A DNA stretch of 42,455 nucleotides, from positions 1 through 42,455 of the forward strand of contig JAUWGP010000022.1 in the NCBI GenBank assembly GCA_030606335.1, read 5' to 3'. The translations under genes and the position numbers were made by a program. Positions 16,144 through 26,400 of this stretch are shown one piece after another (the first letter of the stretch is position 1; every line of letters begins with the position of its first letter). The notes beneath the pieces are model-generated. The model saw only the letters and a program-made list of their open reading frames with translations, was not told the origin of the DNA and searched no databases. This stretch comes from Caldifarciminota bacterium (lineage in GTDB: Bacteria > Hydrothermota > UBA3073).

Positions 16144-17715
16144 TTATTCGGTTAGTTTAACAATCTTCTTGCAGAAGCTACCCCTTTTACTAACTCCGCT
16201 ACAGAAATATATACCAGAGGGTAGACTTACACCGTTATCATCAGTACCATCCCAGGTTACTTCATAAGGCGTAAGGCGGGAAGCGTAAGGCGTAAGAGTA
16301 CGAATTAGGCAACCAGTGATATCATAAATTCGTAGGGCGTAAGGCGTATGGCGTAAGTTGTTCTTACTATTAACGTTTAACGAATAACGAATAACTGTCT
16401 TTTCCATAAATGGATTTGGGGTAATAGACAAATAGTCTAAGTGTATTTCATTTTCCTCTATTCCTCCAGCAGTTGAAAGGTTTATTTCCAGATATGTATA
16501 TCCATTATCTTCCACTAAAACATTTTCAATAGTATTTTCCTCGTACCCATCCGCAGTTATCCTCAGGTTATATACACCAGGGACAAGCAATCTGTAGAAT
16601 CTTCCGTAGACAGGTTCACTCGTTCTTGGTTTTATAATAGAGTCTGTGACCTCAAGAACCTCTATTTCTGCCTCAATTGGTGTAGATGTCAAGGAATCAC
16701 ATATATTACCTGTAATACCCGTCCCTGAAAGTGTCTTTTTTAGCAGGTAGTATGGACCACCCAGGTTATTCCTACAAATACTATCAATATATTCACCAGG
16801 AGGATAACATCTTTCGCTCAATTCAATTGTTAGGGGAATGGTTCCCATAGCACCATAAAACCAGTTCCTGGCTGAACCACCCTGAGATAAGGTAGCATAC
16901 ATAGGGGTATATGTACTTGTTCCTGCAAAATTTGGTATTCTACGTGCTACACTATCTGCAATTGGCTCTATAACTGCATTATCAGGGCTGAAAACACCCT
17001 GCCATCTCCAGGGGAAGTAAACTATCTCAATCAGTCCTGTCCTTGCACAGTGATAACATATATCAAATATAAATCGATTTTGCAGTGTAAGGTCTCTTAT
17101 TATTCTCGTTTCATTCTCTGAAAATGGATAGGGTCCCCTGTAATATTCTGATGATGGATCAGTTGAGCCACCTATATCCCACTTGAAGTCGTAATTTCTG
17201 TTCAGGTCAACACCATCAAAATCAGTGTCAAACTGACCATTTTCATTGTTATCTCTCTTATTCTTCCTCCAGATAGTATCTATACCAGTTATGGCTACAT
17301 TATGTCCCTCAGGATTTAGGTTGGGTATTATCCATATCTCAATCGAATCAATCCAGCTGGTTATTTCTGTATCATACCCATATCCGCTAAGCAGTTCATT
17401 AATAAGATACATACAAACCTCTGTACTGACAAATTCTTCTGCATGATGTAATCCATTGAATAGAACTCTTGGCTCATCCTCAAATGTTTCAGGGTTATCA
17501 GATATCTTTACACCAATTATTGGAATACTATCAACAGATGAACAACCGAGAGTATCAAGCATCATAATGCTGCTGTATTCATTACACAAGGAATCAAGTT
17601 CTATCAGTTCCTCTTCGTATGTATGATACTTTGGGTCAAATGGTCCTGCAAGAGCTGAAATTGAAAGGATTAGAGTTATTATGAAAAAGTAAGGTTTATG
17701 TTTTAGACCAATCAT
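16144..17715 (-). CDS. Secreted M14 zinc carboxypeptidase with sorting domain
   Basis: 523 residues with an AGGAGA ribosome-binding site. Signal peptide about 1-23 (IITLILSISALAG). Residues 30-330 form an M14 domain with all key residues: HAEE (His91, Glu94, zinc), NPEG (134-137), DLNRNY (Asn172/Arg173), YHCA (His222, third zinc ligand) and TIELSE (Glu298, catalytic). A carboxypeptidase-regulatory-like beta domain follows (GNICDSLTSTPIEAEIEV) and then the sorting domain (ITPNPFMEKTVIRYSL, IYDITGCLIRTL, PSGIYF, KKIVKL). It should cleave C-terminal residues from peptides at or outside the cell surface. Two stretches of the sorting domain are written in 7-bp words. It converges on tolB with only two bases between the stops. 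Confidence 0.85.
   Translation of the reverse strand: MIGLKHKPYFFIITLILSISALAGPFDPKYHTYEEELIELDSLCNEYSSIMMLDTLGCSSVDSIPIIGVKISDNPETFEDEPRVLFNGLHHAEEFVSTEVCMYLINELLSGYGYDTEITSWIDSIEIWIIPNLNPEGHNVAITGIDTIWRKNKRDNNENGQFDTDFDGVDLNRNYDFKWDIGGSTDPSSEYYRGPYPFSENETRIIRDLTLQNRFIFDICYHCARTGLIEIVYFPWRWQGVFSPDNAVIEPIADSVARRIPNFAGTSTYTPMYATLSQGGSARNWFYGAMGTIPLTIELSERCYPPGEYIDSICRNNLGGPYYLLKKTLSGTGITGNICDSLTSTPIEAEIEVLEVTDSIIKPRTSEPVYGRFYRLLVPGVYNLRITADGYEENTIENVLVEDNGYTYLEINLSTAGGIEENEIHLDYLSITPNPFMEKTVIRYSLNVNSKNNLRHTPYALRIYDITGCLIRTLTPYASRLTPYEVTWDGTDDNGVSLPSGIYFCSGVSKRGSFCKKIVKLTE
16331..16400. repeat. Ten 7-bp words inside the M14 gene
   Basis: CGTAGGG, CGTAAGG, CGTATGG, CGTAAGT, TGTTCTT, ACTATTA, ACGTTTA, ACGAATA, ACGAATA, ACTGTCT fill exactly 70 bases. 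A second patch of the same CGTAAGG-type words is at about 16265-16303. They encode KTVIRYSL...TPYALR and TPYASRLTPYE in the sorting domain. Confidence 0.85.
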
Positions 17716-18142
17716 ATAGTATTTCTCCTATTATAGACTTTGGAGTACTGTGACCGTGTCACAGTGGTGCATTAACACGGTTAATGCACTCCATAGAACA
17801 CTCCATAAAATACTCTACGGGGTTATTGTATACCCCACCTTGACGTGGTACTCCGAAAATCTGTCATTGCGAGCGACTAACAGGAGCGTGGCAATCTTAT
17901 TTTTATACCATTAACAGTCTGAAGACTTTCACTCCTCAAGATATCACCTAATATCTAACAGATGAGATTGCTTCGTCCGTCAAGAAGTACGACGGACTCC
18001 TCTTAATGACAGAGAACATTGTTGCCAGGGTATGAGATTACTTCATCCATCAAGAAGTGCGACAGATTCGCAATAACAGATATGCAAACCTAAAGCCTAC
18101 CTTACGGTAGGCAGGGTTTGCCCTACATTTTGATACAAGTGG
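17716..18142. repeat. REP-like hairpin cluster
   Basis: A 427-base gap without a gene. It contains CTGTGAC-CGT-GTCACAG (17748-17764), GTGCATTAAC-ACG-GTTAATGCAC (17767-17789, perfect 10-bp stem, followed by TCCA), a TCATTGCGAGCGACTAACAGG element (17862-17899, also at about 23308-23342), two GAGATTGCTTCGTC...CAATGACAG elements (17961-18012, 18029-18080), and a nested hairpin GCAAACC(GCCTACC..GGTAGGC)GGTTTGC with CCTAC after it (18084-18126). Confidence 0.7.
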
Positions 18143-19606
18143 TCATATGATACTATCCAAGATTATAAATTTTCTTGTAATCCTAAAATCTCTTCCAACT
18201 AACCGATAAAAATATATTCCACTTAGTACACTGTCTCCACACCTGTCCTTCCTGTCCCATATTACATCATAATTACCTTCTTTCTTCTTCTCATTAACAA
18301 GTGTTATCACCTCCCTTCCTGATAAATCGTAGATTTTTATTGTCACCCAAGATAAAGCAGGCATACTATAACTAATAGTAGTAAACTTATTAAATGGATT
18401 TGGATAGGCTTCAAGTTGTTTTGAAATAACTTCAGTATGATTCTGCTCCTCAACTCCAGATTCCCCAATATATTTTATTGTAAGGTAGTAGGTATCTCCA
18501 GGACCTTTCCAGGAGTATCCAGTTACTATGATATTACTCTCTAAATCTGTGGCTACTCCGCGAGCAACATATCCAGTACTACCATATCTTGTTCCCCATA
18601 AGAAATATCCACCAGGGCTATATTTTATTGTGTAATAGCCAATTCCCATAGAGTAACCCGTTACTATTATGTTACCCGGTGTGTCTGTAGCTACGCCATA
18701 AGCAAAATCATTATCACCGCCGTCATACCTTCTTGTCCATAGAATGTTTCCATTATAGTCATATTTTATAGTGTAATAATCGCAATGATAAGAATCCCCT
18801 GTTACTATAATATTACCCTCATAATCTGTGGTTACTCCATAAGCACGATCATTGCCCCCACTTTCATGAACTCTTGTCCATAAGGTATCTCCGTTAGGAT
18901 CATATTTTATTGTATAGTAGTCGGGATCGTATCCACTGAGCCAAAAGTATCCCGTCACAATGATATTGCCGATTGTATCTGTAGCTATTCCGCGAGCTTC
19001 GCCACCTGATATACCGTAACAGGTTCTAGTCCACATGGTATCTCCTTCAGGGTTATATTTTATTGTACAGTAGCCAGAGATTTTGCTTCCAGGGCTCCCG
19101 GAAACACCGGTTACTATGATATTGCCATCCCTATCTGTAGCGACCGCATACGCCCAACCCACACTCCCATATCTACTCCATAGAGTATCTCCATTAGGGG
19201 CATATTTTATTGTATAATAATAATAGTCATACTCTCCACTGCTATCAGAGCATCCAGTTACTATAATGTTTCCCTCTCCATCTGTAGCAATTCCATAAGC
19301 CCGATCTCTACCACCCCCATCATAGGTTCTACTCCACAGGGTATCTCCATCAGGGGTATATTTTATTGTGTGGTAGTTGTAGTTTCCCTGACCAACTTCA
19401 GAGTAACCTGTTACTATGACATTACCTTCCCTATCTGTAGCTATTCCATAAGCTATATCCATTAGACCATTACAATCATAAGTTCTTGTCCATAAAGTAT
19501 CCTGAGCATTCCCCATACTTATATAAAGGAAAAATAGACAGTATATTAGTGAGTGTAACGTATGTCTTAGAATCTTACTAATTGTTACTCCCTTAAGGTT
19601 ACCCAT
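18143..19606 (-). CDS. Secreted delta-60/SBBP-repeat beta-propeller with sorting domain
   Basis: 487 residues. The signal peptide ends near ISMGNAQ (about 32-35). Seven or so repeats of 45-50 residues follow, each with GDTLW(T/S)R, (A/V)YGIATD..GNIIVTGYS and YYTIKY. This is the SBBP/delta-60 propeller type found in surface proteins. The C-terminal sorting domain is complete (AYPNPFNKFTTISYSM, IKIYDLSGREVITLV, SGIYFYRL, ITRKFIIL). No enzymatic residues are seen; a binding or structural surface role is likely. The neighbours on both sides are other tagged secreted proteins on the same strand. The last 18 bases of the gene and its flank recur at the right end of the window, hinting at a further paralogue. 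Confidence 0.75.
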   Translation of the reverse strand: MGNLKGVTISKILRHTLHSLIYCLFFLYISMGNAQDTLWTRTYDCNGLMDIAYGIATDREGNVIVTGYSEVGQGNYNYHTIKYTPDGDTLWSRTYDGGGRDRAYGIATDGEGNIIVTGCSDSSGEYDYYYYTIKYAPNGDTLWSRYGSVGWAYAVATDRDGNIIVTGVSGSPGSKISGYCTIKYNPEGDTMWTRTCYGISGGEARGIATDTIGNIIVTGYFWLSGYDPDYYTIKYDPNGDTLWTRVHESGGNDRAYGVTTDYEGNIIVTGDSYHCDYYTIKYDYNGNILWTRRYDGGDNDFAYGVATDTPGNIIVTGYSMGIGYYTIKYSPGGYFLWGTRYGSTGYVARGVATDLESNIIVTGYSWKGPGDTYYLTIKYIGESGVEEQNHTEVISKQLEAYPNPFNKFTTISYSMPALSWVTIKIYDLSGREVITLVNEKKKEGNYDVIWDRKDRCGDSVLSGIYFYRLVGRDFRITRKFIILDSII

Positions 19607-19772
19607 TTACTTTTAAAATTCCATTAAATTCAACGAGATTTAATTTTGTATTTAATGTATATAAACCGCAAAAAATTAATAATCGATTCTCTTTTATTTA
19701 CATAACTTATATATAGAACCCTATATATAATCTCTTTATTTAAAGATTATAACTATTATTGGTAATATGATA

Positions 19773-22700
19773 CTACATTATCTTTATCAATTTCCTTGTC
19801 TTTTTATTCACACCTGTATCTATCCTGTAAAAGTATACGCCGACAGGGAGTAAGTTTCCATTATCATCTCTACCCTTCCATTCAAGGGTATATACTCCTG
19901 GCTTCATCTTCCTATCAATAAGGGTTTTTACGTGCATGCCAGCAAGGTTATATATTTCTATCATAACTTTACTTTCTAATGGTATCTGAAACCTTATATG
20001 GGTTTTAGAGTTCATAGGATTTGGATAGTTCTGCTCAAGTTTAAAAACATAATGTCCTTCCTCATCTAAAACTCCAGTAGGAGGACCTATCTTTATTGTC
20101 AATGGAATGACAGTAACATAATCACTATCATTTGACTCAATATGAATATAAAATCTTGCTATCGAATCATCATACTCAGACGATATAGTAAGATGATACG
20201 GGTCAGATACGTTACATGCAATATAACCAACCGGTATATCCCCGAAGGAAGATACCGAGTCTTCTGTAGTTATAAGCGAATCTAAGATTGATAGTGTTGT
20301 GGATAGAGAACTGGCAGTTATATTTCCAAGATTCTCTAAATAGATATACATCTCGAAATCCTCTCCTGGATTTGGAATGCTGTCGTTGTTACCAGATGTA
20401 TCTACTATAACGTAATCATTGAATAATATCCATGGTGTTTGAGAAGGTTCTGGTGGATGTGTCGTAAACTTTAGTGCCCTTCCATTTTGAATGGGTGCAG
20501 CAGTAGGGTCATAGTTATAATTATAATAATATTGCATTCCATCATCTTGACTACTATTCTCTATCCCTATTGTAGCTGTAGAAATATTCGCAACATTTTC
20601 ATACTGGTAGATTATCTCACCATCTCCTGTAGGTGTAGGAAAGTAGTCAGGGTCAAGAAATATAACCTGGAAGGTTTCTCTTAACCCGGTAGCTTCATAA
20701 TGTGCGCAATCTTTGAACTCACAAATCCATCTATGATTCGTTTCATCATAGTACTCATAAATATCCCCATATTGAGATGGGTCAAGATCAAACCAGAAAG
20801 GTGCAACCATATTAGCAGGTCCATGTGTATCAGGTATTGCACAATTATCACCATATTTATAATTTGTATAACCAGGTGCAAGAAACCCATTTGAACATAT
20901 TGATATTATGTTGAAATTATTACCATAGTATTTGGTAAGAAAGTGAAGACTTAATGTCGTAGTTTTAGCATCCTCATTAGTGATTAACGATACAATACTC
21001 CCAGGTCCTGGTGGCGCGATTTCGAACCAATCGTATACTGGAGCTGAACCATAAAGGGTATCTGTATCATCATAGCAGTAATATCCGTATTCATCTGGAC
21101 CTGTTGGTAAACTACTTATGATATCTCCAACCTCTATCGTAAAAGAGATAGTATCAACGTGGGTATAAGTACTGCAATTCTCAGTTGTATATATAACAAA
21201 TGGAACATCATAACCTGGAACCGTAAGAGGGCTAACGATAAGTCCTATGTGATTTGAGGACAATACTGATGAATCAGGTAGTATCTCATCAAAAAATAAT
21301 AAACTATCAAATATTAAAATATAATCACTTTCACATTTTATGATACATTCAGCACTATAGAGTATTGATTGGCCAATATTTTTCATTGAAACATCAATAT
21401 GGACAGTCTCTCCAGGGTCTAATCTTGAGTTTCCATTATCTCCTACGAGCGTATCATAAACAACAGATGTATCAACTATTAACTTACATGTTTCTACTAA
21501 TAAATGGGGTATTGAAACCTGCCATGAGTTTTCCTCACTATCGAATATATTTAAGAGAATGTCAAATGAATAATTTGAGGTACAATTAGATGAAACCTGA
21601 AATGTAAAATCCTCAAGATTCCATGCGGTTGATTCTGGAACAATATCATTAAACGGACTCGTACTATCCAAAACCGTTATGAATTCTGAACTCTCAGATA
21701 TAGTTGCATTTACACCATCAGCAGTTTGATTGCCGATATTCTTAAGTAAAACCTTGAGGGAGACAATCTCACCAGGATTTATAATACCATCCCTGTTTCC
21801 ATATAGTGTATCTGTTAATGAATATGCCTGATACGTCATATAGGGACCAGCAGATATAACTGGTATGAGTCCTTCAAAAGGTATATAGTTTCTTGAAGTA
21901 ACCGTTATATTCATATTACCCAAATTCTGAGGAAGAATTGAAAGTGTTACATTACCCTGTTGGTTTGTATATTCATAGAAATATATGGTTGTATCCATCA
22001 TTAAACAGACTAGGGCATTAGATACTGGTGTCAAATCATCATTATTAGACACATTTACAGTAACCTCGGAGGTTTCAAGATTTACAATCTCTGGATAGGA
22101 TACTAAAAGGCTTTCCGGTGTATATGTCCAGAGATTGAGTTCAGGGTCACCATAACATTCGATACTATTATAATGGAACGTACTATTATATAAATGATAC
22201 ATTCTTTTTCGTCCCTGTTCACAGGCAAGACCGAAAATACTTGAATTCCTAAACATACCTTCAACGAAACCCTTTGTAAGTGCACTTCTAAAGTGTGCCC
22301 AACCCATGCCTGCTGTTGTTGTACCAATAAACCCCACTGCTCCTTTTGGTGATTCTGCTGTTCCTGCTCTCAAGAAGTCCTCCCCAATAGTAGGCCAATA
22401 TCCTATTGTGGTATTGCATGTTGCTGACATAACAACCGGTAGTTTGAATCCATTGTTTACATAATAAGGATTTATATTAAAAGGATCAATCCATATATAT
22501 TGAGTTGAACCACGGAATTGTATATATGTTCTTCCATCATTAATACCATTACTAATATCATTTGCATAATCACCTTGAATCATAGAAAAGGTGTCAATAA
22601 CGACATATTCACAGTCTAACATATGGTTTATAGCAAAATAAGAATCATCCCAGTAGATACTATCATCAGGTGGGTCATAATCTTCTCTTATTATAACCAT

Positions 22701-23171
22701 ACCTTTTCTGAACCAGAGTGTATCATCCATAAAAGGATATCTCTCATATCCAAGTGTCTTAGATACCATTGTATTTACTTCTGTCACATTTGATGCAGGA
22801 AATCTTCCTGGTATAATCTCGTTATACAAATTTCCACTAATATCAGTATAATAATTATCAGAGTTTGCACCATCGTGATAAGGGATATTAATTGTACTAT
22901 GGTCGCCAACCAAAAGTAAATACTCAGGTCTTGGATTCCAGGTATTGTAGGCATTCGTTACGTATGCTCTAATCTGGTAAGCATAACTGCCAGTCTCTGA
23001 GAGCTTGGCAACCTTTGCCTTCATACCCTTTTTGGTCTTCCATTCTGCAAGTGAAAGTATGGCTTCATAGTAATTATCTGGTGTGATTATGAGATATCTG
23101 GCACCCTCAGAGAAACATACTGAAGAGAGAAGAGTAATGAGAATAATTATGCATACTGTACAGTTTTTCAT
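19773..23171 (-). CDS. Gingipain-like C25-family secreted protein, tandem copy A
   Basis: About 1132 residues from ATG 23171, which has TTAGGTG upstream; a GTG three codons earlier is possible. Signal peptide to about residue 24. Residues 27-330 look like the C25 peptidase fold: YLIITPDNYYEAILSLAEWKTKKGM, LLLVGD, SDNYYTDI, GRFPASN, and SATC (about Cys255) where gingipains have the nucleophile. The usual GHG histidine motif reads FRGS. Ig-like/DUF11-type beta domains follow (GNRDGIINPGE; GNSRLDPGETVHIDV), then a jelly-roll-like DEYGYYCYDDTDTLYGSAP..SNGFL domain, then the sorting domain (NYPNPMNSKTHIRF, IYNLAGMHVKTL, PVGVYFYRI, KKTRKLIKIM). It is closely similar along its length to the next gene. 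Protease activity is doubtful because of the missing His. Confidence 0.72.
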   Translation of the reverse strand: MKNCTVCIIILITLLSSVCFSEGARYLIITPDNYYEAILSLAEWKTKKGMKAKVAKLSETGSYAYQIRAYVTNAYNTWNPRPEYLLLVGDHSTINIPYHDGANSDNYYTDISGNLYNEIIPGRFPASNVTEVNTMVSKTLGYERYPFMDDTLWFRKGMVIIREDYDPPDDSIYWDDSYFAINHMLDCEYVVIDTFSMIQGDYANDISNGINDGRTYIQFRGSTQYIWIDPFNINPYYVNNGFKLPVVMSATCNTTIGYWPTIGEDFLRAGTAESPKGAVGFIGTTTAGMGWAHFRSALTKGFVEGMFRNSSIFGLACEQGRKRMYHLYNSTFHYNSIECYGDPELNLWTYTPESLLVSYPEIVNLETSEVTVNVSNNDDLTPVSNALVCLMMDTTIYFYEYTNQQGNVTLSILPQNLGNMNITVTSRNYIPFEGLIPVISAGPYMTYQAYSLTDTLYGNRDGIINPGEIVSLKVLLKNIGNQTADGVNATISESSEFITVLDSTSPFNDIVPESTAWNLEDFTFQVSSNCTSNYSFDILLNIFDSEENSWQVSIPHLLVETCKLIVDTSVVYDTLVGDNGNSRLDPGETVHIDVSMKNIGQSILYSAECIIKCESDYILIFDSLLFFDEILPDSSVLSSNHIGLIVSPLTVPGYDVPFVIYTTENCSTYTHVDTISFTIEVGDIISSLPTGPDEYGYYCYDDTDTLYGSAPVYDWFEIAPPGPGSIVSLITNEDAKTTTLSLHFLTKYYGNNFNIISICSNGFLAPGYTNYKYGDNCAIPDTHGPANMVAPFWFDLDPSQYGDIYEYYDETNHRWICEFKDCAHYEATGLRETFQVIFLDPDYFPTPTGDGEIIYQYENVANISTATIGIENSSQDDGMQYYYNYNYDPTAAPIQNGRALKFTTHPPEPSQTPWILFNDYVIVDTSGNNDSIPNPGEDFEMYIYLENLGNITASSLSTTLSILDSLITTEDSVSSFGDIPVGYIACNVSDPYHLTISSEYDDSIARFYIHIESNDSDYVTVIPLTIKIGPPTGVLDEEGHYVFKLEQNYPNPMNSKTHIRFQIPLESKVMIEIYNLAGMHVKTLIDRKMKPGVYTLEWKGRDDNGNLLPVGVYFYRIDTGVNKKTRKLIKIM

Positions 23172-23180
23172 GAAAATCAC

Positions 23181-23481
23181 CTAATTTTAGAGAGTAGATT
23201 GCTTCGTCATACGTCAATCGACGGAATCCACGCAATGACACACAGGGGTATGAAAATGCTTAATTCCCTAATGCTGGGGAAATAGAAATAATCGCTTCTT
23301 GTTTTTGTCATTGCGAGCGACTAACAGGAGCGTGGCAATCCCATCTTGGAGTGCATTACCTTGGTAATGCAGCTTGGCAATCCCATCATTTATTGTTTAT
23401 ACCTGTAAAATGAGATTGCTTCGTATTCCGTCAATCGACGGACTCCTCGCAATGACAGATATGCAAACCAAAAGGTTTGCC
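23181..23481. repeat. REP-like repeats between the C25 copies
   Basis: No gene. The elements are GATTGCTTCGTC...GCAATGACACACAG (about 23198-23240), TCATTGCGAGCGACTAACAGG (about 23308-23342), GGAGTGCATTACC-TT-GGTAATGCA (23348-23371), GAGATTGCTTCGT...GCAATGACAG (about 23411-23459) and GCAAACC-AAAA-GGTTTGC-CCTAC (from 23463, partly overlapping the 3' end of the next gene on the minus strand). Confidence 0.7.
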
Positions 23482-26400
23482 CTACATCACCTTTATCAAC
23501 TTCCTTGTTTTTTTATTCCCACCTGTATCTATTCTGTAAAAGTATACACCGCCAGGGAGTAGGTTTCCGTTATCATCCATTCCCTTCCATTCAAGGGTAT
23601 ATACTCCCGGCTTCATCTTTTTATTAACCAACATTTTTACATGCATACCAACAAGGTTATATATGTCAATCTTAACATCACTTTCAGTTGGTATCTGGAA
23701 TTTTATATGGGTTTTAGAGTTCATAGGATTTGGATAGTTTTGCTTAAGCTCAAAGACATATTGTCCACCTTCACTCACACCCTGGACAGGGGGTCCTATG
23801 TCTATCGTAAGTGGAATAATGGTCTCATACCAACCTGAATTTGACTCAACATGAAGATAAAAACTTGCCGTAGAATCATCGAAATCGTGTGATATACTAA
23901 GGTTATATGGATTAGATACATTACCTACAACATCGCCAGCAGGTATATCGCCAAAGGAAGATACCGAGTCATCTGTAGTGATTAACGAGTCTAAAATTGT
24001 TAGTGTTGTGGATAGAGAACAGGCAGTAGAATTACCAAGATTCTCAAAATATATATACATCTCGACATCCTCTCCTGGATTAGGTATACTGTCATTGTTA
24101 CCAGACGTATCAACTATAACATAAGCGTGAAATAATATCCATGGTGATATAGACATTGGTGAGGTCGTGAACTTGAGCGCAGTTCCATCATGAATGGAAG
24201 CACCAGTTGGATCGTAGATATAATTATAATAATATTGAATACCAACATCCTGCGTACTATTTTCAATACCGACTGTAGCTGTTGAGATACTTCCAACATC
24301 TTCATACTGAAATATTATCTCCCCGTCTCCTGTTGGTGTAGGATAGTAGTTCGGGTCAAGTAGTATTGCCTGAAAGGTCTCTCGTGTTCCTGGACTATAG
24401 TAATGGGCACAATCTTTGAACTCGCAAATCCATCTATGGTTTGTCTCATCGTAATATTGATAGATGTCTCCATATTGAGACGGGTCAAGGTCAAACCAGA
24501 ACGGTGCTACCATATTAGCAGGTCCATGTGTATCAGGTATCGCACAGTTGTCACCAAATCTATAGGTAGTATAACCTAATGTAAGAAAACCGTTAGAACA
24601 TATTGATATATTTGAGTAATTGGTTCCGTAATATTTAAAATCAAATGGAAGACTTATGGTAGTAGTTCGAGCATCTTCATTAGTTATTGTGGAGATAATA
24701 CTTCCGGGTCCAGGTGGTTTAATCTCTAACCAATCATATGTAGGTGCTGAACCATAAAGAGTATCTGTATAATCATAGCAGTAATATCCGTATTCATCAG
24801 GACCAGTTGGAATATCAGTTCCCATCTCGCCCACCTTCATATAGAACAAAATGGTATCGTAGTGGGTATATGTACTACATTCCTCTATAGAATACAATTC
24901 AAAAGGTATATCAAATCCAGGTATAGCAAAAGGACTTACCATCATCTCTATGAAGTTTAATGATATTACAGTGGAATCACTCCATATAGGCTCAAAAATT
25001 AGTATACTATCTTCAATCAATATATTTTCACTACTACATCTTAAGACACACTCTGCACCATAGATATCTGATGGTCCCACATTCTCTAAAGCAATATGGA
25101 GATGCACAGTTTCACCAGGGTCAAGCTTTGAATTTCCATTATCTCCAGGAAGTGTATCATAGACAATAGCACTATCAATTTCTAATTCTCCTGTATAGAC
25201 ATAAAGAGAAGGTAAGTTAATATTCCAGGTACTTTTATCTGCATCATTTATAGTTAATGAAGCATCTATTATATATCCAGAAGGACAATCTGGTGAAACA
25301 AGAAATGTATATCCATTTTCTCCCCATGCATCCGAGTCAGGGAGAATATCACCAAAAAAGTTTACGCTATCTAAAACTGTTAAATACATTGTATCAAGGG
25401 ATATAGTTCCGTATACGCTATCAGCACTCTCATTTCCAACATTCTTAACCAGAACATCAAGGCAAATTTCCTCACCCGGATTTATAATACCATCCCTGTT
25501 TCCAAATAGGGTATCCGTGATTGAGGAGTTTAGATATATCAAATAGGGTCCCACTGGATAGACAGGTATGGTTCCCTCATAGGGTATATAGTTTTTTGCA
25601 GTCACTGTAACAAACATGTCGCCTATATTCTGTGTATTTATTGTAAATGTAACATCTCCCTGTGCATCCGTATTATCATGTTCGTATACAGTAGAGTCCA
25701 TCATAAGGCAGACAATAGAGGAAGTTTCAATAAGTGAGCTATCTATTTCACGCACATTTATAGTAACCTCACTCATTCCCAAATTTATCACATCTGGATG
25801 GATAACTAAAAGACTCTCTGGTGTATATGTCCAGAGATTAAGTTCAGGGTCACCAAGACAGATGATACCATTGTATTCCTCTGAATGGGTGTATAAATGA
25901 TACACTCTCTTTCGTCCTGCTTCACATGCCATTCCAAATATACCAGAACCCCTGAACATACTATTTGCAAAACCCTTAGCAAGGGCACTCCTTAAGTGTG
26001 CACAACCACAGCATACAGTGCTTGTAGCAACACATCCAACAGCTCCTTTTGGTGAACCTGCAATTCCAGCTCTCAATAAATTATAGCCGACTCCATAGTA
26101 GGTTGCACAAGTAGCAGAAACTACAACTGGTAATTTAAAACCACAATTACAATTATTAACATTTATTCCAAAAGGATACCACCAATTGCCTACTCCCTGA
26201 CCTCGAAACTGAACAAACGTCCTTCCATCTGTAATGGCATTCTCCACATCTGATGCATTATCACCAAAGTCATCGCAAAAAGTATCAACAACAACATAGT
26301 CACATCCAATCATATTATCAATTGCAAAATATGCATCATCCCAGTATATACTATCATCGTATGGATCATTATCCTCCAAGACTATAACCGTTCCCTTTCT

